DNA from: Bacillota bacterium
GTDB taxonomy: Bacteria; Bacillota; UBA994; UBA5500
Reading direction: 5' to 3'
NCBI GenBank assembly: GCA_012735505.1
Contig: JAAYHE010000071.1
Location: forward strand, 1 to 64,000
DNA: 64,000 nucleotides
Position numbers and translations under genes: made by a program. Below, piece by piece: positions 1 through 8,722 of this stretch (position 1 is the first letter of the stretch; the number at the start of each line of letters is the position of its first letter). The notes beneath the pieces were generated by a model, which ran no database searches, had not been told where the DNA came from, and was given only the letters and a program-made list of their open reading frames with translations.

Positions 1-1170
1 GGCATAACCTTTGATAATGAGAGCTTCTTCGCTGCTATTACGCGAGGTGACAATCTAGCTGTAAAGTTGTTCTTAGATGCAGGAATGAGCCTAGAAATAT
101 TTGATGAACAAGGGCTGGCTCCCCTGCATCATGCTGTTGGCGAAAAGCGCATAGAAATTGTTCGTATCTTGCTAGACAGAGGGGCCAACCCTAACACGGC
201 CATGCAAAATGAATATCTTATATCGCCTCTGATGTTAGCTGTTAGTTTAGGCAGCAAGGAAATAGTAGAGCTACTGCTAGAGAAAGGGGCCGATCCCAAT
301 CAGCGCGCCATATACGATGCTACAGCCTTAATCGGAGCTGCCTGCATCCCCAACTCGCAAGAGATAATGGCTGCCTTGTTAGAACATGGGGCTGATATTA
401 ACGCAGTTAGAACGAGCGACGGTTATACGCCTCTGGCAGCTGCGGTAGCAGAGGACAGGGCTGAAAACGTAAGATTCCTTTTAGAGCAGGGTGCAGACCC
501 CTACATTAAGAACAATTTCAACCAGAACGCAATAGAGTTAGCCTACCAATATGGTTGGTCTGTACAAGAGGTATTTGCAGAGTATTTACAGCAAGAAACT
601 AACAAAGAGCCGAATAACGACGATGTGTTCACAACAGAATTTCTCAACGGCCTGCTGCAGCTTGATCATGCCAAGGTACGAGAATACATAAATAAGGGCG
701 CAAACCCTAATATGACTTTTACACATGACTCTAACGAGATTACACCGCTCATGTATGCAGCTGAGAACAAGGATCTTTCCCTCGTGCAGTATTTAATCTC
801 GGTGGGAGCAGACGTCAATGCTCGCGATTCCTGGAACTCTATAGCTTTACACCGGGCTGTGGCAAGAAACTCAGCCGAGCTAGTCAACTATCTCCTAGAT
901 AAGGGGGCAGATATCGAAGCGCGGACCCACGTTGATTTATCGGGAGGCTATGTAGAGTGGACCCCCCTAATGCTAGCTGTAGATTGGGGGTATCAGGAAA
1001 TGGTGGAACTGCTTTTGGCCAGAGGCGCCGATCCCAACGCCAAAACCTGTATCAGAACTTATGAACCAGGCGACCCGATTGTTGCTGATAATATTACGGC
1101 CCTAACCATGGCTGAAGAACAGGGAAAAGCTACAATAGCGAAAACCCTGAAAGATGCTGGAGCACGATAA
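1..1170 (+). CDS. Ankyrin-repeat protein (5' end outside window)
   Basis: The reading frame is open from the first base of the window; 22 codons before the first possible start (TTG at 67) still read as ankyrin sequence, so the gene begins upstream and is partial. The visible 389 residues form two ankyrin blocks, with repeated signatures such as 'TPLMLAV', 'LLLEKGADPN' and 'LISVGADVNARD', separated by a linker around residues 185-225 of the visible part. Ankyrin repeats are protein-binding solenoids. There is no signal peptide or catalytic domain in the visible part, so the partner and role are unknown. A hairpin terminator follows directly. The family call is firm; the function is not. Confidence 0.85.
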   Translation, partial: GITFDNESFFAAITRGDNLAVKLFLDAGMSLEIFDEQGLAPLHHAVGEKRIEIVRILLDRGANPNTAMQNEYLISPLMLAVSLGSKEIVELLLEKGADPNQRAIYDATALIGAACIPNSQEIMAALLEHGADINAVRTSDGYTPLAAAVAEDRAENVRFLLEQGADPYIKNNFNQNAIELAYQYGWSVQEVFAEYLQQETNKEPNNDDVFTTEFLNGLLQLDHAKVREYINKGANPNMTFTHDSNEITPLMYAAENKDLSLVQYLISVGADVNARDSWNSIALHRAVARNSAELVNYLLDKGADIEARTHVDLSGGYVEWTPLMLAVDWGYQEMVELLLARGADPNAKTCIRTYEPGDPIVADNITALTMAEEQGKATIAKTLKDAGAR

Positions 1171-1175
1171 CGATG

Positions 1176-1207
1176 TAGGCCGCCTTTACGGGCGGCCTAG
1201 TTGTTTT
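1176..1207 (+). terminator. Rho-independent terminator of the ankyrin gene
   Basis: A perfect 9-bp GC-rich stem (1176-1184 pairing with 1191-1199) with a 6-nt loop is followed by a T-rich run (gttgtttt). It starts six bases after the ankyrin stop codon. Confidence 0.85.
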
Positions 1208-1241
1208 AGTAGTAGATAAAAATTGTTACGGTTTGAAGCGT

Positions 1242-1269
1242 AAAAAAGCCCCGTAAACCCTACGGGACT
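1242..1269 (-). terminator. Terminator downstream of tRNA-Thr
   Basis: Read on the minus strand, a 9-bp stem (1261-1269 with 1247-1255, one G-T pair) is followed by a run of six T. It lies 13 bases past the 3' end of the tRNA-Thr gene. Confidence 0.8.
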
Positions 1270-1281
1270 GAAGTTTCCTTA

Positions 1282-1356
<75 letters not shown>

Positions 1357-1423
1357 ACTTAATGCAGAATAAATATTAGCATATTGAACGCCCAAAGGCA
1401 ACTGCAATTAAAGCCAAAAACAA

Positions 1424-1451
1424 CAAAAAGGCCAACTCAGAAGTTGGCCTT
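1424..1451 (-). terminator. Terminator between tRNA-Asp and tRNA-Thr
   Basis: On the minus strand, a 10-bp perfect stem (1442-1451 with 1428-1437) with a 4-nt loop is followed by T residues. It separates tRNA-Glu/tRNA-Asp from tRNA-Thr, which therefore probably has its own transcription or arises from read-through. Confidence 0.8.
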
Positions 1452-1461
1452 GATAGGTAGA

Positions 1462-1537
1462 TGGCGGTGCCGAAGGGACTCGAACCCTCGATCTCCGGCG
1501 TGACAGGCCGGCATGTTAACCACTACACCACGGCACC
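1462..1537 (-). tRNA. tRNA-Asp (anticodon GTC)
   Basis: The minus-strand cloverleaf has acceptor GGTGCCG/CGGCACC, anticodon stem CCGGC/GCCGG, loop CTGTCAC (anticodon GTC), T-arm GGTTCGAGTCC and an encoded CCA. It is 76 nt long and five bases from tRNA-Glu, so the two are almost certainly co-transcribed. Confidence 0.95.
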
Positions 1538-1542
1538 GAATT

Positions 1543-1617
1543 TGGTGACCCCAGCGGGATTCGAACCCGCGTCGCCAGCGTGAAAGGCTGGTGTGTTAAC
1601 CGCTTCACTATGGGGCC
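1543..1617 (-). tRNA. tRNA-Glu (anticodon TTC)
   Basis: The minus-strand cloverleaf has acceptor GGCCCCA/TGGGGTC (one G-T pair), anticodon stem CCAGC/GCTGG, loop CTTTCAC (anticodon TTC), T-arm GGTTCGAATCC and an encoded CCA. It is 75 nt and is the first gene of the small tRNA cluster. Confidence 0.95.
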
Positions 1618-1675
1618 ACACTTAAATCGTACGGTTCACATATTACAACAAGTTTTTTGTTCTGTCAACCTTACT

Positions 1676-3058
1676 TTAGGTACGAGCCAATATAGCCCGA
1701 GCCATGAGCACTCCCGAAGCCGAAGCCTGGGCTAAGCCGCGGGTGACACCCGCACCATCGCCACCGGCAAATAGGCCAGAAATGGCCGTCTCTAGTTCGC
1801 TAGTAAGCTCGACGCGAGAGGAATAGAATTTGACCTCAACGCCGTAGAGCAGGGTATGGCGAGAGTAGATGCCAGGCGCTATTTTGTCCAGGGCTTCTAG
1901 CATTTCAAGGATAGAAGTCAGATAGCGATAGGGCAGCACGAGGCTGAGATCGCCCGGAGTAGCATCAGGCAAAGTAGGTCTGACTAAGCCACGAGCGATA
2001 CGCTTGGGCGTTGAACGGCGCCCCGACAAGAGGTCGCCTAGCCGTTGCACTAATACGGTGCCGCCGAGCATGTTGGCCAGACTAGCGATATATTTGCCAT
2101 AGCTGATGGGCTCGCGGAAAGGTTCTGTAAAGCTCTTGCTCACTAATAGCGCAAAGTTGGTGTTATCGGTCTTTTTGTCAACATAGCTGTGGCCGTTGAC
2201 TGTGAGTAAGCCATCGTTGTTTTCGAGCACTACCTGCCCCTGCGGATTCATGCAGAAAGTACGCACTAGGTCGTCAAAGGTGGGGGCATAAAAGAGTAGT
2301 TTGGATTCGTAGACGATGTCTGTCAGATGGCTTAATACAGCGGCCGGCACCTCAACCCGCACACCGATATCAACCGGGTTGGAGTGCGAGCTGAGTTGTA
2401 GGCGTTGCGCTTCCTTGGCAAACCATTCGGACCCTTCGCGTCCGGGAGCACAGACCACAAAAGGCGCTTCTATCTGCTCGCCGTTGGCTAATTCGACACC
2501 CTTGACTGCACCATCTTCAACAAGCAAAGACTTAACTGGAGTCAGGGTGCGCACCTCAACGCCCCGGTCGCTTAAGGCCTGATACATCTTAGATAAAATA
2601 CCCTTTGTCCGGTCGGTACCGAGGTGGCGGACTGGTGCTGGTATCAGGTGTAAGTCAGCGGCAGCTGCACGCCGCTTTATTCTGGTAACATTTTCGGCAT
2701 CCATTCCGTGCACTTTTTCTGGTGCACCAAATTGCAGATATATCTTATCAATATACTCGATTAACTCTTTTAACTCGGGTATCCCGACGTATTCTCCCAG
2801 CCAACCGCCAAATTCGGTAGTGAGGGTCAGCTTCCCGTCGCTGAACGCTCCAGCACCACCCCAACCAGAGACGATGGCACACGGTTGACAATGGAGGCAA
2901 CCCTTATGGGAATCGGCTAAAGGACATTGCCGCCGTTTTATATCGCGGCCTTTTTCTAGCATGAGAATTCTAAGGTTAGACTTTTGGCTAAGTTCCCAAG
3001 CAGTGAAAATACCGGCCGGACCGGTTCCCACAATAATACAGTCGTATTTATTAGACAT
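1676..3058 (-). CDS. FAD-dependent dehydrogenase, COG2509 type
   Basis: A 460-residue flavoprotein. A Rossmann dinucleotide motif, GTGPAG, lies at residues 11-16 and an acidic strand end (LEKGRD) follows near residue 35. Next comes a cysteine-rich stretch (four Cys within roughly residues 45-61) and the motif SGWGGAGAFSDGKL. The C-terminal part has a second flavin-contact motif (GDGAGVTRGLAQA). This pattern is that of the widespread, uncharacterised COG2509 FAD-dependent dehydrogenases; the clustered cysteines may be redox-active, but that is inference. It lies 19 bases after dnaB on the same strand, so it may be transcribed with it. The substrate is unknown. Confidence 0.85.
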   Translation of the reverse strand: MSNKYDCIIVGTGPAGIFTAWELSQKSNLRILMLEKGRDIKRRQCPLADSHKGCLHCQPCAIVSGWGGAGAFSDGKLTLTTEFGGWLGEYVGIPELKELIEYIDKIYLQFGAPEKVHGMDAENVTRIKRRAAAADLHLIPAPVRHLGTDRTKGILSKMYQALSDRGVEVRTLTPVKSLLVEDGAVKGVELANGEQIEAPFVVCAPGREGSEWFAKEAQRLQLSSHSNPVDIGVRVEVPAAVLSHLTDIVYESKLLFYAPTFDDLVRTFCMNPQGQVVLENNDGLLTVNGHSYVDKKTDNTNFALLVSKSFTEPFREPISYGKYIASLANMLGGTVLVQRLGDLLSGRRSTPKRIARGLVRPTLPDATPGDLSLVLPYRYLTSILEMLEALDKIAPGIYSRHTLLYGVEVKFYSSRVELTSELETAISGLFAGGDGAGVTRGLAQASASGVLMARAILART

Positions 3059-3077
3059 TTTTCACCTCACCGTTAAG

Positions 3078-4418
3078 CTAAGCTCCAGGGGCTTCTGCAT
3101 GCTCTGGAGCCAAATTGCTAAAGAGGCCTATATGCCGCAAGTTGGTTAGTTTAACTGTACCTACTGGGCCGTTGCGATGCTTACCGATGATTACTTCTAC
3201 GATGTTACGGTTAGCCGTGTCTTGGTCGTAGTAATCCTCGCGGTAGAGGAAGGCCACCAAGTCGGCTGCCTGTTCAATTTCACCCGATTCGCGCAGGTCT
3301 GCCAGAGTGGGCCTCTTACCCTCCCTATCTTCAGCTCGCCGAGATAGCTGGGAGAGTGCGATCACAGGAACCTGCAGTTCGCGGGCTAGAGCTTTCAAGG
3401 AACGGGTAATTTCAGCTACCTCCTGTTGCCGACTCTCGGCCCGCCCTCTAGAACGCATTAGCTGCAGGTAGTCGACCACGATCAGGCTAATGTCATGTTC
3501 CAATTTGAGGCGACGGGCTTTGGAGCGCATCTCCATCACCGAGATGGCAGGAGTATCATCGATGAAAATAGGGGCCTCAGATAGGATATCGCTAGCCTCG
3601 CTGATCTTAGCCCAGTCGTTAGCATCTAGAAAACCGCTACGCACTTTTTGCCCATCGACACGGGCCTCACAACATAGCATACGCATAGCTAGTTGATCTT
3701 TGCTCATTTCCAGGCTAAAAAATGCGACGGGTTTGCCTTGCCTGATGGCTACGTTTTGGGTGATGTTGAGACTGAAAGCAGTCTTTCCCACACTGGGTCG
3801 AGCGGCAATTATTATCAAATCGGATGGCTGTAGGCCCGAGGTTAATTCGTCAAGTTCTTTAAAGCCTGTGGGCAAGCCAGAAACGCTACCTTTGTTTTGT
3901 ACCATCTGAGCAATCTGCTCGTATACCTCAGCGATAATTTCAGACATGGATTGGAAATCACGCTGAACGCGACTTTGGCTCAAACGGAATATAAGTTGCT
4001 CGGCTCCTTCTAAGACAGTAGCTACGTCTTCTTGCTGATAGCAGGCCGCCGAAATTTGCTGGGAAGCGGCAATTAATTCGCGCAAGATAGCTTTGTTGCG
4101 TATGATTTGCGCATATTGTCCGGCCACAGCCGAAGAAGGAACTAGGTTAGCAAGCAGTGTTAGGTACGGCAGCCCGCCAATTTGCTCTAATAGATCGCGT
4201 TGGGCCAGTGCATCACTAACAGTTATGAGATCAATAGGCTCGTTCTTGCTATATAAATGCAGCATGACCTCATAGATCTGTCGATGACTTTCGCGGTAGA
4301 AATGTTGAGGCTGTAGGATAGCAGTAACGACGGGTGCCGCCTCGCTGTCGATGAGCAAGGCACCAAGCACCGATTGTTCTGCTTCGAGATTATGTGGGGG
4401 TAGCTTGATTTCTTCCAT
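3078..4418 (-). CDS. dnaB: Replicative DNA helicase DnaB
   Basis: 446 residues from the ATG at 4418, which sits 6 nt after a GGAGG; longer starts at 4424 or 4463 are possible, but the first abuts the ribosome site and the second overlaps rplI. The N-terminal domain (residues 1-120) begins with the usual LPPHNLEAEQSVLGA. A linker follows, then a RecA-like ATPase domain with Walker A ARPSVGKTA near 207-215 and VVDYLQLM downstream. The family is a hexameric ring that unwinds DNA at the fork (B. subtilis name dnaC). It follows rplI closely, as in many Bacillota. Confidence 0.97.
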   Translation of the reverse strand: MEEIKLPPHNLEAEQSVLGALLIDSEAAPVVTAILQPQHFYRESHRQIYEVMLHLYSKNEPIDLITVSDALAQRDLLEQIGGLPYLTLLANLVPSSAVAGQYAQIIRNKAILRELIAASQQISAACYQQEDVATVLEGAEQLIFRLSQSRVQRDFQSMSEIIAEVYEQIAQMVQNKGSVSGLPTGFKELDELTSGLQPSDLIIIAARPSVGKTAFSLNITQNVAIRQGKPVAFFSLEMSKDQLAMRMLCCEARVDGQKVRSGFLDANDWAKISEASDILSEAPIFIDDTPAISVMEMRSKARRLKLEHDISLIVVDYLQLMRSRGRAESRQQEVAEITRSLKALARELQVPVIALSQLSRRAEDREGKRPTLADLRESGEIEQAADLVAFLYREDYYDQDTANRNIVEVIIGKHRNGPVGTVKLTNLRHIGLFSNLAPEHAEAPGA

Positions 4419-4440
4419 GCTCATCCTCCATTCTCTCTGA

Positions 4441-4887
4441 TTAGTCTTGACTGACGACCTCAACCTGCAAGATAGCCACCGTTTCCTGATATACGCGGAT
4501 AGGAACTTGCACCGTACCTAAAGTGCGGATCGGTTCTTTTAATTCGATTTTGCGCCGATCAACTTTGATTTTTTGTTTGGCTAAGGCCTGGGCAATATCT
4601 TTACTGGTAACAGAACCAAATAAACGCCCGCCTTCTCCAGCCTTAGCTGGCACACGGACGGTGGTTTGACTAATCTTGGCTGCCAATTCGGCGGCCTCCT
4701 GTTCTTCCCGAGCCCGTCTCCGCTCCCGGGTGGCTTGCTCACGCTTGACCACTTCTAATACGGCAGGTGTAGCTTCCTTAGCGAGATTGCGCGGCAAAAG
4801 GTAATTGCGAGCGTAACCGTCGCTAGCGTTAACTACATCGCCTTTCTTGCCTAAACCTTTCACGTCGGCCAGCAGAAGAACTTTCAT
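4441..4887 (-). CDS. rplI: 50S ribosomal protein L9
   Basis: 148 residues from the ATG at 4887 (MKVLLLADVKGLGKKGD...), preceded by a GGAAGGTGA ribosome site; upstream in-frame starts would run into the yybS-like gene. The N-terminal domain has the L9 signature with NYLLPRNLA near residue 38. A long charged helix links it to the C-terminal rRNA-binding domain. It is a structural protein of the large subunit near the L1 stalk. It overlaps no neighbour when started here and lies 22 bp before dnaB. Confidence 0.97.
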   Translation of the reverse strand: MKVLLLADVKGLGKKGDVVNASDGYARNYLLPRNLAKEATPAVLEVVKREQATRERRRAREEQEAAELAAKISQTTVRVPAKAGEGGRLFGSVTSKDIAQALAKQKIKVDRRKIELKEPIRTLGTVQVPIRVYQETVAILQVEVVSQD

Positions 4888-4891
4888 GCTT

Positions 4892-5839
4892 TCACCTTCC
4901 CTCAGATTTGGATCTAGCAAAATGCCGATAGTCGAATAGGGCATCAAATATACCAACTAGTATTAACACCTGGCGCAGCCAGGGGCTCATAAACAGGTAG
5001 AAAGACAAGAAAAAACCTAAGCCCCAGCTAAAACGCCAATGGCGTAGATAGAAAAAAAGTAAGGCATAACCGCTTAAGAAAAACAAGAAATTGCCTATGA
5101 GCAGTATATTTGTCAACAGCCATGGCAGACTGTCAGGCAGGAAAAGTCGCCATAGATAAGCTAGCAGGGTAAGGCCGGCCAGAGCGGCAGGTCCCCTAAA
5201 CTCGCGCCATTGACTGAGCTTGCTGGCAACCGGCTCTTGGTAACGAGCCAGCAAAAAGATACAAGCTGTAGTGGCAAAGAACACAAACATAAAGGTCAAA
5301 AATAGCCAACTCCGGCTCAAAAATTGTGGAGTTTGTTCTTGTAGCTGCGCCAGCAGCTGCAACTGCTCCTCGCTATAGACATCAAGGGATGCCATGTTTT
5401 CGGCGACCAGGGAAAAAATCGCTTGCCAGGCCTCTATGATGATGGTCAGCAAGCTCTTTTTCTCTAGCAAGACCGACACCAGGTTACTGATGCCGAGCCA
5501 GATGGTGCCCCCGCCTATAGCCAATTGATAGGCTGTTCCTAGCTTTTGCTCAGCACCTCGCCAAAAGACAAGGCTGTAACCAATAATAATTCCGAGACCA
5601 ATAATGATGAACAGTATAGGATCAACCATAATCCAGGTAAGCAGTAGACAAGCTATGGTCATGAGGCGGGCAGATCCTATCCCAAGCTGCTGGTGAGCGA
5701 TTAAGACTGGAAAACCAGCCAGTATAGAAAATAACGGCAAGAAACCGCTGATAGCACCGACGAACAAAGCGATGGCGTAGAAGGTCAGGATTTTAAGCAT
5801 GTATTTAAGATCGGTCTTGCCGATAATGAAAGCTTTCAT
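4892..5839 (-). CDS. YybS-like DUF2232 membrane protein
   Basis: 315 residues with about eight hydrophobic segments and short loops, matching the DUF2232/YybS family in length, hydropathy and position (upstream of rplI, downstream of the rpsF-ssb-rpsR block, as in Bacillus). The function of the family is not established. The gene begins exactly where the MazG-like gene ends and stops 4 bp before rplI, so it is translationally packed in an operon. No catalytic motif was seen. Confidence 0.8.
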   Translation of the reverse strand: MKAFIIGKTDLKYMLKILTFYAIALFVGAISGFLPLFSILAGFPVLIAHQQLGIGSARLMTIACLLLTWIMVDPILFIIIGLGIIIGYSLVFWRGAEQKLGTAYQLAIGGGTIWLGISNLVSVLLEKKSLLTIIIEAWQAIFSLVAENMASLDVYSEEQLQLLAQLQEQTPQFLSRSWLFLTFMFVFFATTACIFLLARYQEPVASKLSQWREFRGPAALAGLTLLAYLWRLFLPDSLPWLLTNILLIGNFLFFLSGYALLFFYLRHWRFSWGLGFFLSFYLFMSPWLRQVLILVGIFDALFDYRHFARSKSEGR

Positions 5840-6153
5840 TATTTTCTCCTTGCCTCAAGGTGCTCGGCCAAATTGGAAAGATCGCTATACCACTGCTCTA
5901 ACTCGTGATTAGTTCCTCGCGCCTCTTGGGTACGCCTCTGCACTTCGTTTTCTAAACGACTATAGCTGAAACCTAGGCGCCGAGCTAAAAGATAGCAAGA
6001 CAACATAATATCAGCTAGTGCCCTGAGCACCAGCTCGTTCTTGCCACTGAGTAGTGTGCGACAAACCTGGCCTGCATTTATTACTATTTCCGTTTTGAGC
6101 CATTCAATAGCCTTAATATTCCGGGCTAGATCAAAATCCTGTTCCTTATACAT
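5839..6153 (-). CDS. MazG-like family protein
   Basis: 104 residues, predicted all-helical. It begins with an MYKEQDFDLARNIKAIEWLKTEIV segment, followed by a conserved helix with LADIMLSCYLLARRLG. This resembles the small MazG-like proteins that Clostridia keep beside the yybS-like gene. Classical MazG enzymes are nucleoside triphosphate pyrophosphohydrolases with an EExxE metal site; I do not see that site here, so hydrolase activity is doubtful. The gene overlaps the next start by one base. Confidence 0.65.
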   Translation of the reverse strand: MYKEQDFDLARNIKAIEWLKTEIVINAGQVCRTLLSGKNELVLRALADIMLSCYLLARRLGFSYSRLENEVQRRTQEARGTNHELEQWYSDLSNLAEHLEARRK

Positions 6154-6217
6154 AGTAGCCCACCCCCAGACTTACATGTTCGGGAAATAAGAGCCCAATT
6201 CCTGCAATAGCAATGAG

Positions 6218-6254
6218 TGAAATAAAGGGCTGTCCCGCCTAATGGAACAGCCCC
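6218..6254 (-). terminator. Terminator of the rpsF-ssb-rpsR operon
   Basis: On the minus strand a GGGCTGTtCC / GGGACAGCCC hairpin is followed by TTTATTTC, about 40 bases beyond the rpsR stop codon. The next operon (MazG-like onwards) starts after it. Confidence 0.75.
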
Positions 6255-6293
6255 CCTGTAAGCCAGGCCCTTATTCAGACCTGGACTTTTGTC

Positions 6294-6521
6294 TTATTCA
6301 GCCGTGTACGGCATTAGAGCGATGTTGCGTGCACGCTTGATAGCGCGAGTTAACATGCGCTGATGCCGAGCACAGTTACCAGTAATCCGCCGGGGTAAAA
6401 TTTTGCCCCGTTCGGTCAGAAAGCGACTCAGCTTATTGAATTCCTTGTAATCTATGGTTGCTGCTTTATCCACACAGAAGCTACATACTTTTCTGCGGGG
6501 TCTACGACCTCTGCGCCGCAT
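6294..6521 (-). CDS. rpsR: 30S ribosomal protein S18
   Basis: 75 residues, the usual length. A basic N-terminus carries KVCSFC, and the conserved core [32 protein letters not shown] is nearly invariant in the family. S18 pairs with S6 on the small-subunit platform, and the gene ends the rpsF-ssb-rpsR operon. The CxxC plus a later Cys suggests the cysteine-containing, possibly zinc-binding form of S18 (inference from spacing). Confidence 0.97.
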   Translation of the reverse strand: MRRRGRRPRRKVCSFCVDKAATIDYKEFNKLSRFLTERGKILPRRITGNCARHQRMLTRAIKRARNIALMPYTAE

Positions 6522-6543
6522 AGCTTTCCCTCCTTTTCGCTAG

Positions 6544-6966
6544 TTAGAAGGGTAGATCATTGTCCTCTTCATCGTCGAGGTTGATCTCCCGGCCAAAATC
6601 CTCGAAAGTAGTTCTTGGTCCTGGGGCTAGATTGTTAATGCCATCTTTAGGCCACTCTAAGAAACGCACGTCGTCTGCTACTACCTCTGCTATTCGCCTT
6701 CTTTGCCCGTCGTTACCTTCAAAGGAGCGGATTTCCAGGCGGCCAGTGACGGCCGTTAACAAGCCTTTGCGCAAATAGCGGCTGCAATGCTCAGCTAATT
6801 GGCGCCAGCAAGCAATGTCGATAAAGTCGGCAGGACGCTCGCCTTGTTGGTTTGTATAGTTGCGATCTACAGCAAGCGTAAATCTTAACCGGGCAACACC
6901 CGAAGTGGTGTAGCTTAGCTCTGGGTCTCGTGTTAAGCGACCGATCAAGATGACCTTGTTTAACAA
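6544..6966 (-). CDS. ssb: Single-stranded DNA-binding protein
   Basis: 140 residues when started at the TTG at 6966, giving MLNKVILIGRL; this start has a GGGGTGA ribosome site with good spacing, whereas the upstream GTG at 6975 lies inside that site. There is one OB-fold (residues 1-105) with DPELSYTTSG and the tetramer-type AVDRNY. A short linker leads to an acidic tip, DDEEDNDLPF, which in this family recruits DNA repair and replication proteins. The tail is shorter than usual. It sits between rpsF and rpsR. Confidence 0.95.
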   Translation of the reverse strand: MLNKVILIGRLTRDPELSYTTSGVARLRFTLAVDRNYTNQQGERPADFIDIACWRQLAEHCSRYLRKGLLTAVTGRLEIRSFEGNDGQRRRIAEVVADDVRFLEWPKDGINNLAPGPRTTFEDFGREINLDDEEDNDLPF

Positions 6967-6988
6967 CTTAATCACCCCATAACAAATA

Positions 6989-7279
6989 TTACTCTTCGTC
7001 TTGACGTACGATTAAGTAGCGTATTACGTCTTCACTGATTCTAAAGTTACGCTCGAGCTCTTTGGCCACAGCAGCGTCTGCTTTGAAGTTGATCACGATG
7101 TAGATGCCTTCGCGATACTTCTTAACTTCATAAGCTAAGCGCCGTTTACCCCACTCGCTCACCTTTTCGACAGCACCACCGTTGTTCTCGATGATACCAG
7201 CGAAACGAGCTGCAATCTCCTGGGTTTGCTCTTTGTCAAACTCAGGTTTGAGGATAAACATAGTCTCGTAGCTACGCAT
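6989..7279 (-). CDS. rpsF: 30S ribosomal protein S6
   Basis: 96 residues from the ATG at 7279 (MRSYETMFILKPEF), preceded by a GGAGGAGGTGC ribosome site. The conserved WGKRRLAYEVKKYREGIYIVINF stretch is the S6 RNA-binding ferredoxin-like fold. It is the first gene of rpsF-ssb-rpsR and has its own sigma-A type promoter upstream. In other bacteria the S6:S18 dimer represses this operon through the leader; about 70 nt of leader with short inverted repeats is present here, but I could not confirm the motif. Confidence 0.96.
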   Translation of the reverse strand: MRSYETMFILKPEFDKEQTQEIAARFAGIIENNGGAVEKVSEWGKRRLAYEVKKYREGIYIVINFKADAAVAKELERNFRISEDVIRYLIVRQDEE

Positions 7280-7350
7280 TCTTGTTGCACCTCCTCCCAC
7301 GGACATAAGGCCCCATAAACTCGTATGGAGCGGGTAGTTTCAACCTAGGT

Positions 7351-7379
7351 ATTATAGCATATTGCTTTATCTATAGCAA
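7351..7379 (-). promoter_or_regulatory. Sigma-A promoter of rpsF-ssb-rpsR
   Basis: On the minus strand TTGCTA (7374-7379) and TATAAT (7351-7356) are separated by exactly 17 bp, 72 bases upstream of the rpsF start. This is a near-consensus vegetative promoter for the ribosomal protein operon. Confidence 0.75.
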
Positions 7380-7386
7380 TTTATTG

Positions 7387-7596
7387 TTACTCGCCTTGCT
7401 CAGGAGCGATAGCAGATTTAACTACACGTTTAACTCCTTTTTCGAGACGGGTGCGGGGGAGCATAACGCTATGGCCACAGGTAAGGCATTTGATGCGAAA
7501 GTCTATACCAGTACGCAAGATTTCCCAGGTGCGACCCCCGCAGGGGTGAGGTTTCTTTAACTCGACCACATCACCAACATAGAGTTTCATCGGCAT
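7387..7596 (-). CDS. DUF951 domain protein
   Basis: 69 residues with LYVGDVVELKKPHPCGG near the N-terminus and a CLTCG pair, the hallmark of the DUF951 family found beside rpsF in many Bacillota. The three cysteines could bind metal. The family has no proven function. The start codon overlaps the stop of the MscS gene by one base, so the two are translationally coupled. Confidence 0.85.
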   Translation of the reverse strand: MPMKLYVGDVVELKKPHPCGGRTWEILRTGIDFRIKCLTCGHSVMLPRTRLEKGVKRVVKSAIAPEQGE

Positions 7597-8447
7597 TAGT
7601 CTCCGCTCCCTTCTTTATGTATTACGGTGTGCGGATAAGGCGGTTGTAGTCCAGCTTCATCTAAGGCTAGTTTTATAGCTTTACGCAGCTCGCGTTCCGT
7701 CGACCAATGCTGCATCGGCAGGGTACGAGCCCAGACCCGCCACACCGTGTTAGATTGGCCTAAATTTACAATTCCCATAATCCGCGGCCCCTCAACGATA
7801 CTATCGAAACGTTTGGCAGCGTTAGCCAAAGCTTTTTCTAAAATAGCTTCTACTTCTTCTACCGATGCTGTATAAGGAACAGCTACATCGACCATGGCTG
7901 TGCGATTAGCCCGAGAATGGTTAGAAACCTTAGCAATTTCACTATTAGGCAAGATATGTAGAATACCACTAAAGTCGCGCAGCTTAGTAACCCTCAGCCC
8001 CATTTCTTCCACGAAGCCGCTAAAACCAGCAATTTCTACATAATCGCCGACGCTAAATTGATCTTCAAAGATGAGAAAGAAACCGGTTAAGACATCGCGC
8101 ACCAGGCTCTGTGCGCCAAAACCAATAGCTAAACCTACTATACCAGCACTAGCCAATAAGGATTCGGTCTTGACCCCTAGGGTAGACAAGATAGTGACGC
8201 CGGCAACAAAATAGATAAGATAACGCAGGCTACTGATAAGCAAAGTTTCTAGAGTTCTGGCCTTTTGGGGCGACATACGCTTGTGTTCAGCCAGAAACAG
8301 TTTATGAATAAAGGCGGTAGCTAACCTCATGCCTATCTTGGCGATAAGTATCACTAAGGCGATTTTGGCTAGCACTGGTAAGGCTAACCAGAAGGCAGTT
8401 TTTGCATCTGCAAGAAAAGCAGGCCATTCAGTTAATAGGACGCTCAT
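7596..8447 (-). CDS. Small-conductance mechanosensitive channel (MscS family)
   Basis: 283 residues: three N-terminal membrane segments, with the pore-lining third helix GIVGLAIGFGAQSLVRDVLTG around 103-123. A beta domain follows (EDQFSVGDYVEIAGFSGFVEEMGLR) and then a cytoplasmic alpha/beta domain. This is the compact YkuT-type MscS layout, a stretch-activated channel that releases solutes on osmotic downshock. It overlaps DUF3343 upstream by 20 bp and DUF951 downstream by 1 bp, indicating a tight operon. Confidence 0.93.
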   Translation of the reverse strand: MSVLLTEWPAFLADAKTAFWLALPVLAKIALVILIAKIGMRLATAFIHKLFLAEHKRMSPQKARTLETLLISSLRYLIYFVAGVTILSTLGVKTESLLASAGIVGLAIGFGAQSLVRDVLTGFFLIFEDQFSVGDYVEIAGFSGFVEEMGLRVTKLRDFSGILHILPNSEIAKVSNHSRANRTAMVDVAVPYTASVEEVEAILEKALANAAKRFDSIVEGPRIMGIVNLGQSNTVWRVWARTLPMQHWSTERELRKAIKLALDEAGLQPPYPHTVIHKEGSGD

Positions 8448-8700
8448 CGACTAGAACCTCCTCGTATTTGTTGCCCTTGCCCTCGCTGACACGGTAGATA
8501 GCCTTATAGCGCACCGAATGTTCTTGCAGCAGGTGTATAGCTGCATGCCGAGCAGAAGCTGCCAAGGCGATAGCTAGTCCACAACTGGAGCTCAGTTCCC
8601 GTGGAACCGGCTGTAAATCTGGTTGCAGACCAGCATCTAAAAGTAAGTTTTCGGCTGCCAAAGCATGATGGGTGGATTCGAATGTGATCAGGATAGACAT
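8428..8700 (-). CDS. DUF3343 protein
   Basis: 90 residues. The start (ILITFESTHHALAAENLL) and the central PVPRELSSSCGLAI with a Ser-Ser-Cys-Gly motif are typical of DUF3343. Members have been proposed to handle sulfur or selenium because of this conserved cysteine; that is a family proposal and not visible here. The gene sits between cvpA and the MscS gene with a 20-bp overlap. Confidence 0.8.
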   Translation of the reverse strand: MSILITFESTHHALAAENLLLDAGLQPDLQPVPRELSSSCGLAIALAASARHAAIHLLQEHSVRYKAIYRVSEGKGNKYEEVLVDERPIN

Positions 8701-8722
8701 AGGTAGCTCCCTTAATTATCGA

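Noticed and set aside
5839..6153. Active MazG pyrophosphohydrolase
   Set aside because: The EExxE metal-binding motif of active MazG is not seen, so only the family-like name is kept.
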